This document shows, piece by piece, positions 31,867 to 43,465 of a DNA stretch of 64,000 bases. The stretch comes from Cepaea nemoralis (Eukaryota > Mollusca > Gastropoda > Stylommatophora > Helicidae). The stretch is taken from NCBI GenBank assembly GCA_014155875.1, contig JACEFZ010017825.1, positions 158,501 through 222,500 on the forward strand, in the 5' to 3' direction. The translations under genes and the position numbers were made by a program. Each line of letters begins with the position of its first letter. Position 1 is the stretch's first letter. Under the pieces are notes generated by a model, which saw only the letters and a list, made by a program, of their open reading frames with translations, made no database searches and was not told where the DNA came from.

Positions 31867-32096
31867 CAGATAACCTGCTTGACTTAGATAATCAAATGCA
31901 ACAAGTCCTAGAAATCGAAGATCTATCACCGTGGGGAAAAGCCAGCGTGTATCAACAAACATTGCAGCGGTATCTGAATCGACTTGATAAGTATATACAC
32001 AAACCTTTAGACACCGTGGATATGAAGGAACAAAAATCCGAAGTCATCGAAAATAAAAATAAAAATTTAAATGTCTACATGAAACACTCAAATTAG
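31846..32096 (+). pseudogene. Small helical protein of the virus-like element
   Basis: The frame containing 31896-32096 is open upstream to about 31848 and reads V-P-P-D-K-L, then Y-Q-Q-T-L-Q-R-Y-L. The natural-looking ATG at 31846 is in another frame, which suggests a one-base loss at the start. The lysine/asparagine-rich C-terminus ends at TAG 32094. The function is unknown. The link to the element rests on position and on memory of similar neighbours in related elements. Sequence from 32097 to 32465 is AT-rich and unassigned. Confidence 0.55.
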
Positions 32097-32469
32097 AAAC
32101 AATAAAGAGAAATTTAATTTAAAATTTTTGTGAAATTGTATTTGTTTCATTCAATGATACTGACTTATTGCATAGATACTTTTCATTTTCTGAAATACTG
32201 CTGTTGTTTGCATAAGGAACAGACGATTATCTCAAGTAGGTTTGGAAATTTGTCCAGCCAGCAGAAAACCGGTTGTGCTGTAATCTAAAAGAATATTAGT
32301 GTTAAGTGGTATGAAACGTTGAAAGTCAGCTAGAAGATGTGGTACATGATGTTCACGTGGTCAATAAGGCAGACGTGGTGTTAAGAAAGGCCGACATCAT
32401 AACAGACACTGTTGGTTGGTTGGAGACTTGATGCTATTGCGGTTGTGAAATGACAAAGTGAGATAGAAG

Positions 32470-32725
32470 TGGATCTCATCTCATCTCATCATGTTCCTCT
32501 TGTACCTTGCGGTGTCAAAGTGAAGTGTAAACAGCTACAGAGTGCCCGCTTATGGGCTTCATGTATCGATATTTCCTTGGACTTTGTTATTCCCTGAATC
32601 TATTGTTTACGTTGTCGGCATCTTCCTCGGCTTCCCTCTAGTCTGTACATCATTGCTTGTTGTGGTATACAGTTAGTTGGTAATCTACGTGAATGGCCAA
32701 ACCATTTGACTTGCTGCCTTATGGT
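32470..32725 (-). mobile_element. LINE 3' end, same family as 1873-5735
   Basis: Closely matches 1880-2120 over its whole length: the C-terminal T-P-Q-G-T-R-G-T and TGA TGA leading into GATGAGATGAGATGAG. It is 5'-truncated at about 32725. Confidence 0.8.
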
Positions 32726-32732
32726 TCCTATC

Positions 32733-32852
32733 CCTTGACCTGTCCGACATGGGATACCATACCAGTAACTGTGCTACTGTCGGCATAGCTCTTGGGGTCA
32801 TTGGAACACGCAAGCCCCTCTACAATAGGCAAGGTGGAGACACGTCAGAGGG
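32733..32852. mobile_element. LINE-associated noncoding repeat, second copy
   Basis: CCCTTGACCTGTCCGACATG, GTCGGCATAGCTCTTGGGGT and AAGGTGGAGACAC match 27063-27185 with clear divergence. It abuts the truncated 3' edge of the 18S pseudogene. Confidence 0.5.
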
Positions 32853-32854
32853 GC

Positions 32855-33512
32855 GCCCGAGATCCATCTACGAGCTTTCTAACTGCAACAACTTTAATAT
32901 ACTCTATTGGAGCTGGAATTACCGCAGTTGTTAGAGCCAGACTTGCCCTCCGATATATCCTCGTTAAAGGGTTTAAAGTGTACTCATTCAAATTACGGGG
33001 CCTCTACAGAGTCCCGTATTGTTATGTTTCGTCTTTACCTCCCCGTGCCGGGAATGGGTATGTTAAGTGCCTATTGCTTTCCTTGTATGTGGTAGCCGTT
33101 TCTCATACTCCCTCTCTGGAATCGAACCCTGATTCCCCGTTACAAACAAGGTAGGAATGCCACGTACCATCGAAATTTGATAGGGCAGACATATGAAAGA
33201 TGTGTCGCCGTCACATAAGGCCATGCGATCAGCACAAAGTTGTTTAGACTCATTAGTGAGAACGCCGCGCCCCACGAAGAGCAACGACGATTGGTTTTGA
33301 ACTAATAACAGCGCTCTTTCCGTGAGGGTCTGAGCTAGGTAAGCATATATTAGCTCTAGAATTGCCACAGTTATCCATGTGGGATCGTGTCATCTAAGGA
33401 ACCTCGACTGATTTAATGAACCATTCTCGGTTTCAACGTGAAATAGTGTGAACTTAGACATGCATGGCTTAATATTTGAGACAAGTATATGACTACTGGC
33501 AGGATCAACCAG
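32855..33512 (-). rRNA. 18S rRNA pseudogene, 5' third
   Basis: On the minus strand it begins with CTGGTTGATCCTGCCAGTAG, the universal 18S 5' end, and runs co-linear with about 660 nt of eukaryotic 18S to GCTCGTAGATGGATCTCGGG, where it is cut off. Universally conserved positions are changed: in the 530-loop, where functional 18S has GCCAGCAGCCGCGGTAA, this copy has several C-to-T and G-to-A changes. A few bases are missing in the TAACGGGTAACGGGG block. The molecule cannot be functional, so this is a nuclear rDNA pseudogene. Confidence 0.93.
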
Positions 33513-33801
<289 letters not shown>

Positions 33802-34473
33802 TCGAGACTTTGTCGAACGGTCGTATAAATTTGCTCTTTCGCCCGCTCAAACCACGTCTCTGGCTTCATGATGCGGTTACATTCTCGAAACGCTTGCCTC
33901 GCTTACATGCGTCGGCTGGGAAGATCCCGATTGGTGCACCTCACACAGCCATCCGAGACAACGAACGCTGGACGCGGGACTGATCTTGCAAACCAGACCA
34001 GTCCTCACGAAATATTCATTCCATCAGTTCATTTAATCTTCAATGTTGATGATAATATTAGTATTTTTCAGCGGTCCAGGCTCATCGCCTCATTGTTCCT
34101 CTAGAAAAGTTTCCTTGCCTCTCGAATTGTCTGCTCCTTCAATAGAATTAAACGGATTCGTTCCATGAGTTTTACGTGACCCAGTTCGTGAGATTACTTT
34201 CTACTCTGCTCAAGAATGGATTCATGAAACTGGAATCCATGGACACAGTTTCATTCCGTCCTTCACGTTATACCACAGCGACATTTGGGTTGTGCCATAC
34301 ATCTGTTCATCTGTAATATATCCTGTTTAAATTCATGTATTGCTACTTTCAGAGTACTATTCCATCTTTATTCTCTAATGTGTTTGATAAGTACCTTGTT
34401 TTATTTCTGTATGCATTCAGCCATCTGGTTAGAATGTTTAGCCATCTCGTTAGAATGCAACACCATTAACAAC

Positions 34474-34663
34474 CAGCACTGGTCCTACACCAAAGAACAT
34501 CTGCTACGAGAGCAAGAGGACGCGAGAAGTAAATGGATTCACGACTTCAAAGACATTGTGGAATCACATGTAATGACACTACCCGGTGCCACCCGTCGGG
34601 CGCTGGAGCGCCAGGTATTCCTCCCCACGATGCCTGACGGCAAAGGTGGAAGATTAGGATGTT
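34474..34663 (+). CDS. Possible isolated coding exon
   Basis: Within an open frame (34285-34665) the stretch after 34474 changes character: a charged, helix-forming segment with E-H-L-L-R-E-Q-E-D-A-R-S-K-W, then T-L-P-G-A-T-R-R-A-L-E-R-Q and P-T-M-P-D-G-K. An AG (AACCAG) precedes it and a GT (AAAG|GTGGAA) lies near 34647, so it could be an internal exon. I do not recognise the protein. It might also be part of an unfamiliar transposable element. The frame before 34474 looks non-coding. Confidence 0.3.
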
Positions 34664-34669
34664 GATTAT

Positions 34670-36150
34670 GATGACCCATCCAGCAATGTATTGCTAGCAA
34701 TCGTAAATATTTTATTAGGAATTCTATAATACGGTTCAAACAACATATTTTCTACAACACGGTTGAGAAAAACATATTTTCTTCTCTCCTACTAATGCAT
34801 TTAACCTTGATTGTTTTAACAAAACAATCATTATTGGGAAAACAGGATAGTTTCGCAACTTGCCTACCCATGTGTGCAGTGCTTGTTAAGTATCTGAGCA
34901 GATAAGACATGGGATGTACAGTTTGATAATTAAATTATCGGCTCCTAGCAAAGACGAGAGCACCGGATGCATTTCCATGTCAGGCTGAACTAATTGAGAT
35001 ATATCGGTTAATGAACGAATTTTGCAGGAGTTCAAATAGACTGTGTTCTTATCTGAAGTAAACAGCAGCCAGAAAAGAACTGATTAGCAAAGAAGAGTAC
35101 ATCGGATATATGCACTATGCAGTGTGTATTATGGGAAAATAAGGCGTCATGGAAATACAAAAATAACTCGAGATCAGAAATAAACTCACAAATAATTAGA
35201 AGGACGAACACTGTATAATTGCATCAATGTTGTATTTAGTAGGTGTCAGGTTGTGCTAATGTGTAGTTTGTTAATTGCCAATTAGATGAAGACAAATGAA
35301 CAAAAGTGTGTTATAGAGGCATACAAAATACAGTTAGAAAACTCATGACGTAGAATGAAAGGGCCCAGTTTAAACTATAACATGACTAGTTAAAGTCAAG
35401 TCAGTTTTCGTTACCTTTTCACGTCTATGGGTACATTGGGTATATGATAAGAGTAAAGGACCCTTTTCACACCAAAAGGCACATCGGACACTCGGAGCTA
35501 GACCCATAATTTTACAATAGGAGATAAAAGCAAAAGGATATAAAAGCAATGTATAAGATACAAGCATGTGTAACTCCTGCGAATAAGTGACATACACTAA
35601 ACACGGACACCGTGTGCACATAGCTTTCAACGAACTCCACAATGGTGAACATACATCACAGGGGAAACATTCAAACAAATAACAAAACAAAAAAAAAAAA
35701 AAAAAAAATAAAGTACACTACGACACAACGAACTACGTTTCAATTATAATAATCTTCAGCAGGAACCAAAAAAGAAAGAAAGAAAAAAAAAACAGATCCC
35801 TAAAAAAAAAAAACATGAAATTATAAAATGTAATATTAATACACGTATCTTTTGTTATTTTAATGTGATGAAATTTTATTATTTCATTATTTCTTAGTAA
35901 GTGATGACAGCCGGCGTGATAATTACCATATCACTTTTGGGAGGCCGTTTGGTCAATAAAAATTTGGATCTAGCACCATATACCCTATATGATTTATGGG
36001 ATGTAAAGGGGTCCTGTACTTACTAACAGAGTGTGCAGATCTTTTACGTGTTTGATCATTAATACTGTGTCATGTGCTTAATGTACATTGTAATATTATA
36101 ACCTAGAGTTAGTATTCCTAGTCTATCCTTATTCTGTCACTTTATTATTT
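34670..36150. other. Unassigned AT-rich interval
   Basis: No gene, rRNA, tRNA or recognised repeat seen. It contains a poly-A run at 35690-35709 and A/AAAG-rich sequence at 35768-35813. Confidence 0.6.
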
Positions 36151-36152
36151 CA

Positions 36153-36200
36153 CGCGCGCGCGAGCGCGAGTTAGTGTGTGGGTGTGTGTGTGTGAGAGAT

Positions 36201-36259
<59 letters not shown>

Positions 36260-36289
36260 TGATATTGAGAGAGAGATATTGAGAGATAT

Positions 36290-36331
<42 letters not shown>

Positions 36332-36379
36332 AGATAGAGATATTGAGAGAGAGATATTGAGAGATATATTGAGAGATAT

Positions 36380-36446
<67 letters not shown>
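36153..36446. repeat. Compound microsatellite (GC, GT, GA, GATATT)
   Basis: CGCGCG, then GTGTGT, then long GA runs interspersed with GATATTGAGA units. Confidence 0.95.
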
Positions 36447-36447
<1 letters not shown>

Positions 36448-36842
36448 TTAGCGTTGAAGCGCTATATAGAGTCGTAGTGTTATATGGATGTGCAACGTGG
36501 ACAATCAGTAGACAAACTGAGTGGAGATGTGGTTTCTAAGGAAAATGCAAAGAATACAATGGGCAGCCAGAAAAACAGATGAGCAAGTTCTACAAGATAC
36601 AAATAAAAAACGTAAACTGATTAGAGAAAATAAGCGTAAACAGTCAAGAATGTTTAGGCACGTTGTGAGGGAAATGAACTAGAAAACGCAGTGACAGCTG
36701 GCAAGTTTGATTGGAAAACAACAAGTCGAAGACAGAAAGGTAAATATCTGGATGGTTTGGCAACACTTAATAATCGAGACAAGAACACAGAGCTGATCCA
36801 CGACTTTGCTCACGCTTCTCGGCATGGCACACGATGAATGAA
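36447..36842 (+). mobile_element. LINE 3' end with (ATGA)n tail
   Basis: Frames show V-V-L-Y-G-C-A-T-W-T, then R-K-M-Q-R-I and R-K-R-K-Q-S-R-M-F-R-H-V-V-R, an RT C-terminus. The last codons C-A-R/H-D-E-like precede TGA inside GATGAATGAATG. At least one frameshift and one stop are present. It is a different family from the GAA-tail LINEs. Confidence 0.6.
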
Positions 36843-36844
36843 TG

Positions 36845-36897
36845 CGGAAAAAAAAGAGATCTGGTGACAAAACACACCCTTGTCTTACTCCTTGCAA
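36845..36897 (-). mobile_element. Tiny RT scrap
   Basis: The minus strand encodes G-V-R-Q-G-C-V-L-S-P-D-L-F, the highly conserved LINE RT motif before the catalytic site. Only about 50 bp remain, squeezed between a LINE tail and a SINE. Confidence 0.6.
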
Positions 36898-37060
36898 TTG
36901 AGGCTCCGTGGCCTAGTGGTAACGCCGCCAGCCTCGCGGTCTGAAGGTTGGGGGTTCGATTCATGAGTGCAGTTTTATCGACAACTTTTGACGGTCGTCG
37001 CTGGAGCTACGGAGTTCGTGCTTTGTTCGACGCTTTCGGCAGACCGCCCAGCACCAACTT
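36895..37060 (+). repeat. SINE family B copy
   Basis: Head GGCTCCGTGGCCTAGTGGTA (A box) and GGGTTCGATTC (B box), then GTCGTCGCTGGAGCTACGGA and GTGCTTTGTTCGACGCTTTC, shared with 29955-30190 and 59065-59300. Confidence 0.8.
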
Positions 37061-37390
37061 AGTTTCTGTAGGATTGTCACAATCACTGCCAATCCTGACT
37101 GATTGTGATTTACAAGGCAATATTACATTCAGTGGTTTGTCATTGCTTTCTGAATGAGAAGTCAGCACTGAAATATAACTGACCGGCGTGTAGAAAGATT
37201 AAGCGCGTTAGATTTCAGGGCACGCCGACCTCTCAACATTTACAACCCATAGACATTATGGTTAGTCACATGCTCTTGGAAGTTACATGCAAAAATACTT
37301 GGTAACCTAGAAGTGTCCGTGCACTGGAAGCCTGACCTAAAGTACGAAACGGAATGATTAAATTATACTTGCCGTGTGGCTTTTCTCCTC

Positions 37391-37438
37391 ACTGTCTCTC
37401 TCGATTGCTCTCTGTCTCTGTCTCTCTGTCTCTCTGTG

Positions 37439-37518
<80 letters not shown>
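37391..37518. repeat. (CT)n microsatellite
   Basis: Interrupted at the start by CTGT units, then pure CT. Flanks 37061-37390 and 37519-37910 hold nothing assignable. Confidence 0.95.
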
Positions 37519-37522
<4 letters not shown>

Positions 37523-37914
37523 CTTTCTCTATCTCCCACAATTCTGTGTGCCTGATTGTCTGAAAAACATTTCCAGTTAATACTGAGACCAAAGTACAGA
37601 CAATTTTATGACTGTAGGCCAGAGCAATCTCTCTTGAGTTGCACGCGAAATTATTCACGATAGCAAAAAAATGATTATCTTTCGCTCTAGGAGTCATATT
37701 TAATACGTTTCCTTCCTCTTCCACACATGAGGTAATTTCTATCGTTCGCTATCTCCTCTCGCCTCATCGTGTTTTATTGAAGGTGTCATGTTTAAACTAT
37801 GGTGGGCACAATATACCATATTCAAGTTTTAAGCATTCTGTGAAGTTGAATATGGACAGATGTAGAATGAGTGGGTATGAAGCATTGATAACTGTCTCTT
37901 ACAGGGACGTACAT

Positions 37915-37960
37915 AGATATACGGTCTGGGTCATATTGGGGTGAGAGGTAATGAGCAAGC
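37915..37960 (+). mobile_element. RNase H scrap of an RH-LINE
   Basis: Encodes G-L-G-H-I-G-V-R-G-N-E-Q-A, the C-terminal RNase H motif seen intact at 12610 and 41850. Nothing else of the element is recognisable. Confidence 0.45.
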
Positions 37961-38262
37961 GTTCCATCACATTCTTCAATAGCCATTAAAGAGTATCCAG
38001 ATCAACATCGTTGCACTCGGGAATTCCCACAAGTGCTCCGTCGCATTCTCCAGTACCCATCAAATATAATATCTGTACTGATGGTACCAGTGGCAGCTGA
38101 AAACTACCTGTAGGCGGAGCACACTACTAGATACATTATCATCAACTAAGTAACTCTTGTATATTTGCTATGTAGTTGTATTAGTGTATGTTTATTGTTT
38201 GAATGGTGATCTTGACTTTATCAGCAACGTCAATTTTGACACCGGTGATTTCTTTTCTATTC

Positions 38263-38704
38263 TTCTTCTTCTTCTTCTTCTTCTTCTTCTTCTTCTTCTT
38301 CTTCTTCTTCTTCTTCTTCTTCTTCTTCTTCTTCTTCTTCTTCTTCTTCTTCTTCTTCTTCTTCTTCTTCTTCTTCTTCTTCTTCTTCTTCTTCTTCTTC
38401 TTCTTCTTCTTCTTCTTCTTCTTCTTCTTCTTCTTCTTCTTCTTCTTCTTCTTCTTCTTCTTCTTCTTCTTCTTCTTCTTCTTCTTCTTCTTCTTCTTCT
38501 TCTTCTTCTTCTTCTTCTTCGTCTTCTTCTTCTTCTTCTTCTTCTTCTTCTTCTTCTTCTTCTTCTTCTTCTTCTTCTTCTTCTTCTTCTTCTTCTTCTT
38601 CTTCTTCTTCTTCTTCTTCTTCTTCTTCTTCTTCTTCTTCTTCTTCTTCATCTTCTTCTTCTTCTTCTTCTTCTTCTTCTTCTTCTTCTTCTTCTTCTTC
38701 TTCT
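38263..38704 (-). repeat. (GAA)n/(TTC)n tract, LINE tail
   Basis: About 440 bp of TTC on the plus strand with only two visible interruptions (GTC near 38521 and CAT near 38649). Minus-strand GAA tail of the LINE that follows. Confidence 0.97.
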
Positions 38705-39120
38705 TCAGCGTTCCGAGCCACTGAGGTTCTTTACTGCAGATACAATCAGTCTCCATTCGTCTCTCTGGTTGACCCTCTCTTGCCAGTCGTTGATTCCAAG
38801 TACTTGTAGTTCTATATATATATTATCTCTCCACGGTCTTCTTGGTCTACCTCGGGGTCTATGGTCATTTATTTCCTGAGTGTAAGCGAGTTTTGTTTCC
38901 CTATTATCTTCCATTCTTTCTATATGCCCCAGCCATTGTAGTCTATTAGCCTTCATGATACCAGTGATTAGTGGGGACTTAAACAGATCATAAATGTCTT
39001 TGTTACTTCTTTTCCACTCTCTACTTTGTGTATCCCTAAGGGGTCCAAAGATGCGTCTTAAAACTTTGTTCTCAAAGGTTTGTAATAAGGCTTCGTCTCC
39101 TTTCGTTGTACTTCTATTGT
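38705..39120 (-). mobile_element. 5'-truncated LINE, GAA-tail family, copy 3
   Basis: The minus frame encodes T-T-K-G-D-E-A-L-L-Q-T-F, L-R-R-I-F-G-P-L-R-D, L-Q-W-L-G-H-I-E-R-M and R-P-R-G-R-P-R-R-P-W, ending L-S-G-S-E-R followed by TGA at the GAA tail. Very close to 26346-26780. The frame is open over the whole fragment, so this is the least decayed copy. It is truncated about 390 bp from its end. Confidence 0.9.
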
Positions 39121-39224
39121 AGATTGCAAATTCCACATCTCGTTTTCGCTGATTTATTTATTGGAAAACTGTCCAAACACGATTAATAGTAAAAGACGTA
39201 GGAACGGGTGAAACAACTAATTCA

Positions 39225-39450
39225 AGGATGCTAGAATCACTAGTCCAATGTGGGTCAAGTATGGAGGGTCGTATTAGAGGAAGAAATCGCAAAGTGAAGA
39301 CATGTTTACAACCAGAGAGTCAATGGAAGGGCTTCACATATACGCCTTGCGACATATGCCGCCGGCGGGAAACGAATCATTTATGGGCTTACCCGGAATG
39401 TTGCGACGTAGATTCTAGAATCAATCAGTCAGTCAGGTTAAGCGAGTTCT
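39225..39450 (+). mobile_element. RH-LINE 3' end
   Basis: Encodes G-R-I-R-G-R-N-R-K-V-K-T, C-D-I-C-R-R-R-E-T-N-H-L-W-A-Y-P-E-C (a Cys/His motif like that near 12915) and D-V-D-S. The family stop (TAA) reads AGA here, so translation runs on into an AATC/AGTC tail. Confidence 0.65.
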
Positions 39451-39627
39451 TATTTTGTTTCGTCGGTTGTAGATACAGAACTTTATTATCGATACGAGAA
39501 TGAAGCTGGTTCAACCTTTTCTAATGGGGTCCAGATATTCTCTGGGCAGGCATAATTGTAATTGTTTATATGATTATTACAAACAACAAATAAATAAATA
39601 ATATCAAACAACAATTCCCGTAGCTGT

Positions 39628-41420
39628 TACCATGTGACGTGTTAGCACCATCACATTGTGTAGGTCTTAGTTAGCACTATCACATTGTGTAGGTCTTAGT
39701 TAGCACTATCTCATTGTGTAGGTCTGAGTTAGCACTATCACATTATGTAGGTTTAAGTTAGCACAATCACATTGTGTGGGTCTAAGTTAGCACTATCACA
39801 TTGTGTAGGTCTTAGTTAGCACTATCTCATTGTGTAGGTCTGAGTTAGCACTATCACATTGTGTAGGTTTGAGTTAGAACAATCACATTGTGTGGGTCTA
39901 AGTTAGCACTATCACATTGTGTAGGTCTCAGTTAGCACTATCACATTGTGTAGGTCTGAGTTAGTACTATCACATTGTGTTGGTCTGAGTTAGCACTATC
40001 ACATTGTGTAGGTCTGAGTTAGCACTATCACATTGTGTAGGTCTGAGTTAGCACTATCACATTGTGTAGGTTTGAGTTAGCACAATCACATTGTGTGGGT
40101 CTAAGTTAGCACTATCACATTGTGTAGTTCTGAGTTAGCACTATAACTTTGGTGTAGGTCTGAGTTAGCACTATCACATTGTGTAGGTCTGAGTTAGCAC
40201 CATCACACTGAGTAGATCTGAGTTAGCACTATAACATTGTGTAGGTCTGAGTTATCACTATCACATTGTGTTGGTCTGAGTTAGCACTATCACATGTTGT
40301 AGGTCTGAGTTAGCATCATCACATTGTGTAGGTATGAGTTAGCGCTATAACATTGTGTAGATCTGAGTTAGCGCTATAACATTGTGTAGGTCTGAGTTAG
40401 CACTATCACATTGTGTAGATCTGAGTTAGCGTTATAACATTGTGTAGGTCTGAGTTAGCGCTATAACATTGTGATGTTCTGAGTTAGCGCTATAACATTG
40501 TGTAGATCTGAGTTAGCACTATCACATTGTGTTGGTCTGAGTTAGCACCATCACATTGTGTAAGTCTGAGTTAACACCATCACATTGTGTAGGTCTGAGT
40601 TAGCGCTATAACATTGTGTAGGTCTGAGTTAGCACTATCACATTGTGTAGGTCTGAGATAGCACCATAACATTGTGTAGATCTGAGTTAGCACTATCACA
40701 TTGTGTAGGTCTGAGTTAGCATCACATTGTGTAGGTCTGAGTTAGCACTATCACATTGTGTAGATCTGAGTTAGCACTATCACATTGTGTAGATCTGAGT
40801 TAGCATCACATTGTGTAGATCTGAGCTAGCGTCGCATTGTGTAGATCTGAGCTAGCATCACATTGTGTAGATCTGAGTTAGCATCACATTGTGTAAATCT
40901 GAGCTAGCATCGCATTGTGTAGGTCTGAGTTAGCATCACATTGTGTAGGTCTGAGTTAGCACTATCACATTGAGTAGATCTGAGTTAGCATCGCATTGTG
41001 TAGGTCTGAGTTAGCATCACATTGTGTAGGTCTGAGTTAGCACTATCACATTGTGTAGATCTGAGTTAGCATCACATTGTGTAGGTCTGGGTTAGCACTA
41101 TCACATTGTGTAGATCTGAGTTAGCATCACATTGTGTAGGTCTGGGTTAGCACTATCACATTGAGTAGATCTGAGTTAGCATCACATTGTGTAGGTCTGA
41201 GTTAGCATCACATTGTGTAGGTCCTGAGTTAGCATTCCATTGTGTAGGTCTGAGTTAGCATCACATTGTGTAGGTCTGAGTTAGCACTATCACATTGTGT
41301 AGATCTGAGTTAGCATCACATAGTGTAGGTCTGAATTAGCACTATCACATTGTGTAGGTCTGAGTTAGCAGTATCACATTGTGTAGGTCTGAGTTAGCAC
41401 TATAATATTGTGTATATTTC
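39628..41420 (+). repeat. Minisatellite, 29-bp unit with 26-bp variant
   Basis: About 62 tandem units of consensus GAGTTAGCACTATCACATTG plus TGTAGGTCT. A 3-bp shorter form (GCATCAC for GCACTATCAC) is absent from the first kilobase and common after about 40710. There are no unique spacers, so it is not a CRISPR array. Confidence 0.95.
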
Positions 41421-41499
41421 AATATGCCACGACCCCCCAACTGACTATAATTTGGGTCAAGGCAGATATAGAAATAACTCCATCGACATTGGTTAGTAT

Positions 41500-43310
41500 A
41501 ATGAATTGAATTAAGTTGAGTTTACTTAAGAACCGACATCACTGCACTCAGGACATTTCTATACGTTCCCCCGTCGCCTCGTTCAACAGCCAGCTATGAG
41601 TCGCACTACTAATCATTCCCACCGTTATCTGAATGACAGTACTCCTGATCTTCCTTCTCAGTTTTGAGATTCTTTCAGAACCCCTGCGACCATCCACAGT
41701 CTCATTGTTTCCAAATATGGGTTCTCAATCTTTTTCCCCACCTTCTCCACCTGATCCCACAGGGGCACGACTACCTCTCCCTTGTCAATAGGTAATCTAC
41801 CTCCAAGAGGTGCGTTTCCTGCCAGCCTATCAGACTGTTCATTCCCCCGCACTCCCGCATGACCATGGCAAAACATCTATACAGTTATCACAATCTGTGC
41901 CCTCTGAAGCAGGGTGAGCCATTCCATACGAAACACTCCTTTCTCCACCTTACTAAACATACTCATTGTGTCCGTAATGAATACAGTGTGTGTTGCAGTG
42001 GTCTCCTCTGACCAACGGAATGCCGCTGTTACTGCTTCCACGTCCATTCTCATGCTGCAGGTCGTAGTCTCGTATGTTCAACTTTCCTTTTTCAAGAATG
42101 GCCAATTAGTCTTTGCAATGAAACCCCAACCACTATGCCTAGTTTTCACGACTGACCCATCGGTGTAGATCACTATGTCACCTTGATGTGTATTACTCTG
42201 AATCATTTGTTGCATCTCGAAACTCTGTGCGGCCCGCTGCCCATTCTATGAACTCACGTCCCAGTTTTACTATTACATTGTGCCAGTCCGAGATGCCTTC
42301 TGGTAATTTAACCCACTCTTTTTCACCATCGATTGTCTCTAGATCTCACACCTCACGTTTAGCTATTTCTGCCTGTGCTATCCAGAACGTACGTCATCTT
42401 AGTCTATGATCCTTGACCACATTCATGGCTGCGTGCAGAGGGTGATCCCTATTTGCAGCACTTCTCAGGTATCATTTGGCTTGAAGGACCCTACGCCTAT
42501 CCGCCATTGTTGCTAGCACAAGGATATGATGCCTCATGCATATAATTGGTGTGTCGCATTCTGTATGTGTTCCAATCTTTCAAGCTGGCGTTTTGATACT
42601 GTCAGCAGCCCTAACACTTACTCAATGAAATAAATTATTAACTGCTGAAAGAGCCCACAAAGCATTCTCTGCTCCACCCGGTTGCTGCCATCGCCTTCAA
42701 TGCAATAGTCCTCACCATTAAAGCTTCCCAATGATCCGTAAAAGACATAATACACCTGTCAAATGTGATACCCAAGTACTTCAGTTTACTCTCTCTACTA
42801 AAAGGACATCCATTCAGTACATCTTATACCTCTTAAACCCTCTTATACTCATCCTCCAGGTCAAGAGCTACCGCCACTGTCTGTTGTTTATCCCGGAAGA
42901 CCTCATAGACTTCAAATGTAAAAGTTGCTGCATTGGCCCGGGTGTCCTTCCCAGACCGGTAACTCCCGAGCCCTTTGAGAAGCAGATTACGACTTTCCAA
43001 ATGTCGCTAGAGCCTACTTGCTACTATCTTCTTTGAGGACTTTGCCAAAAGTATTTTGCAGGTTATTATTCTGTAACTATTAAGTCTTGAGTGATCATTA
43101 CCTGACTTTGGGAGTGAGACCAGGTAGCTGTGAAACCAATCCTGAGATATTTCAGCCGTTTTCATGATTAGGTTGAAACAAAGAGCCATCTCCTCCAAGT
43201 CCAAATTATTGCTGTTCCTCATTTGGGTGTACCTAACCCCATCCGGGGCTGGTACTGTGTCTTTAGCTCTCTTCAGCACATGTAATGAAATAATGAGAAA
43301 CCCTAGCATC
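41500..43310 (-). mobile_element. RH-LINE, RT plus RNase H, decayed
   Basis: The minus strand, from high to low coordinate, shows an RT N-terminal part (43309-43007: A-P-D-G-V-R-Y, W-F-H-S-Y-L-V-S-L-P-K), a palm/thumb part with Y-L-G-V-T-F-D near 42770, and RNase H with D-I-V-I-Y-T-D-G-S near 42170 and G-H-A-G-V-R-G-N-E-Q-S-D near 41850. A C-terminal C-P-E-C-S-D-V-G-S then stops directly before a CTCAA-type tail near 41510. Stops and shifts are frequent. Closely related to 12181-12990. Confidence 0.8.
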
Positions 43311-43465
43311 GACTTAGATGTGGTTTTTGAGAAGAATGTTGAGAACTTTGTGGAGAGAGGAAAACAAAGGCTAAGGTATTGACAGCTGCAGATGTCACAG
43401 GATTATTCTTAAAAACTATAAAATATGAATACAATTTGGTGAAACTTTGGTAAAGCTTGGAAATT

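Larger units (their letters stand above)
30872..32096 (+). mobile_element. Maverick/Polinton- or adintovirus-like remnant
   Basis: Three tightly packed genes on one strand: a FtsK/HerA-type packaging ATPase, a small basic protein with a G-G-F motif and hydrophobic patch, and a small acidic/helical protein. Spacing is two bases or an overlap, which is virus-like and unlike the rest of the window. All three are broken or partly broken. No polymerase, integrase or capsid gene was seen nearby, so this is a fragment of an integrated DNA virus or transposon. Confidence 0.7.

Noticed and set aside
34285..34473. Start of a protein at the first Met of the 34285 frame
   Set aside because: This part is hydrophobic and compositionally like the neighbouring non-coding DNA. 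Only the later segment is codon-like.
39628..41420. Possible CRISPR array
   Set aside because: Repeats are directly abutting with no unique spacers, no cas genes are present and the DNA is eukaryotic. The same applies to the 24-bp, 43-bp and 55-bp arrays.
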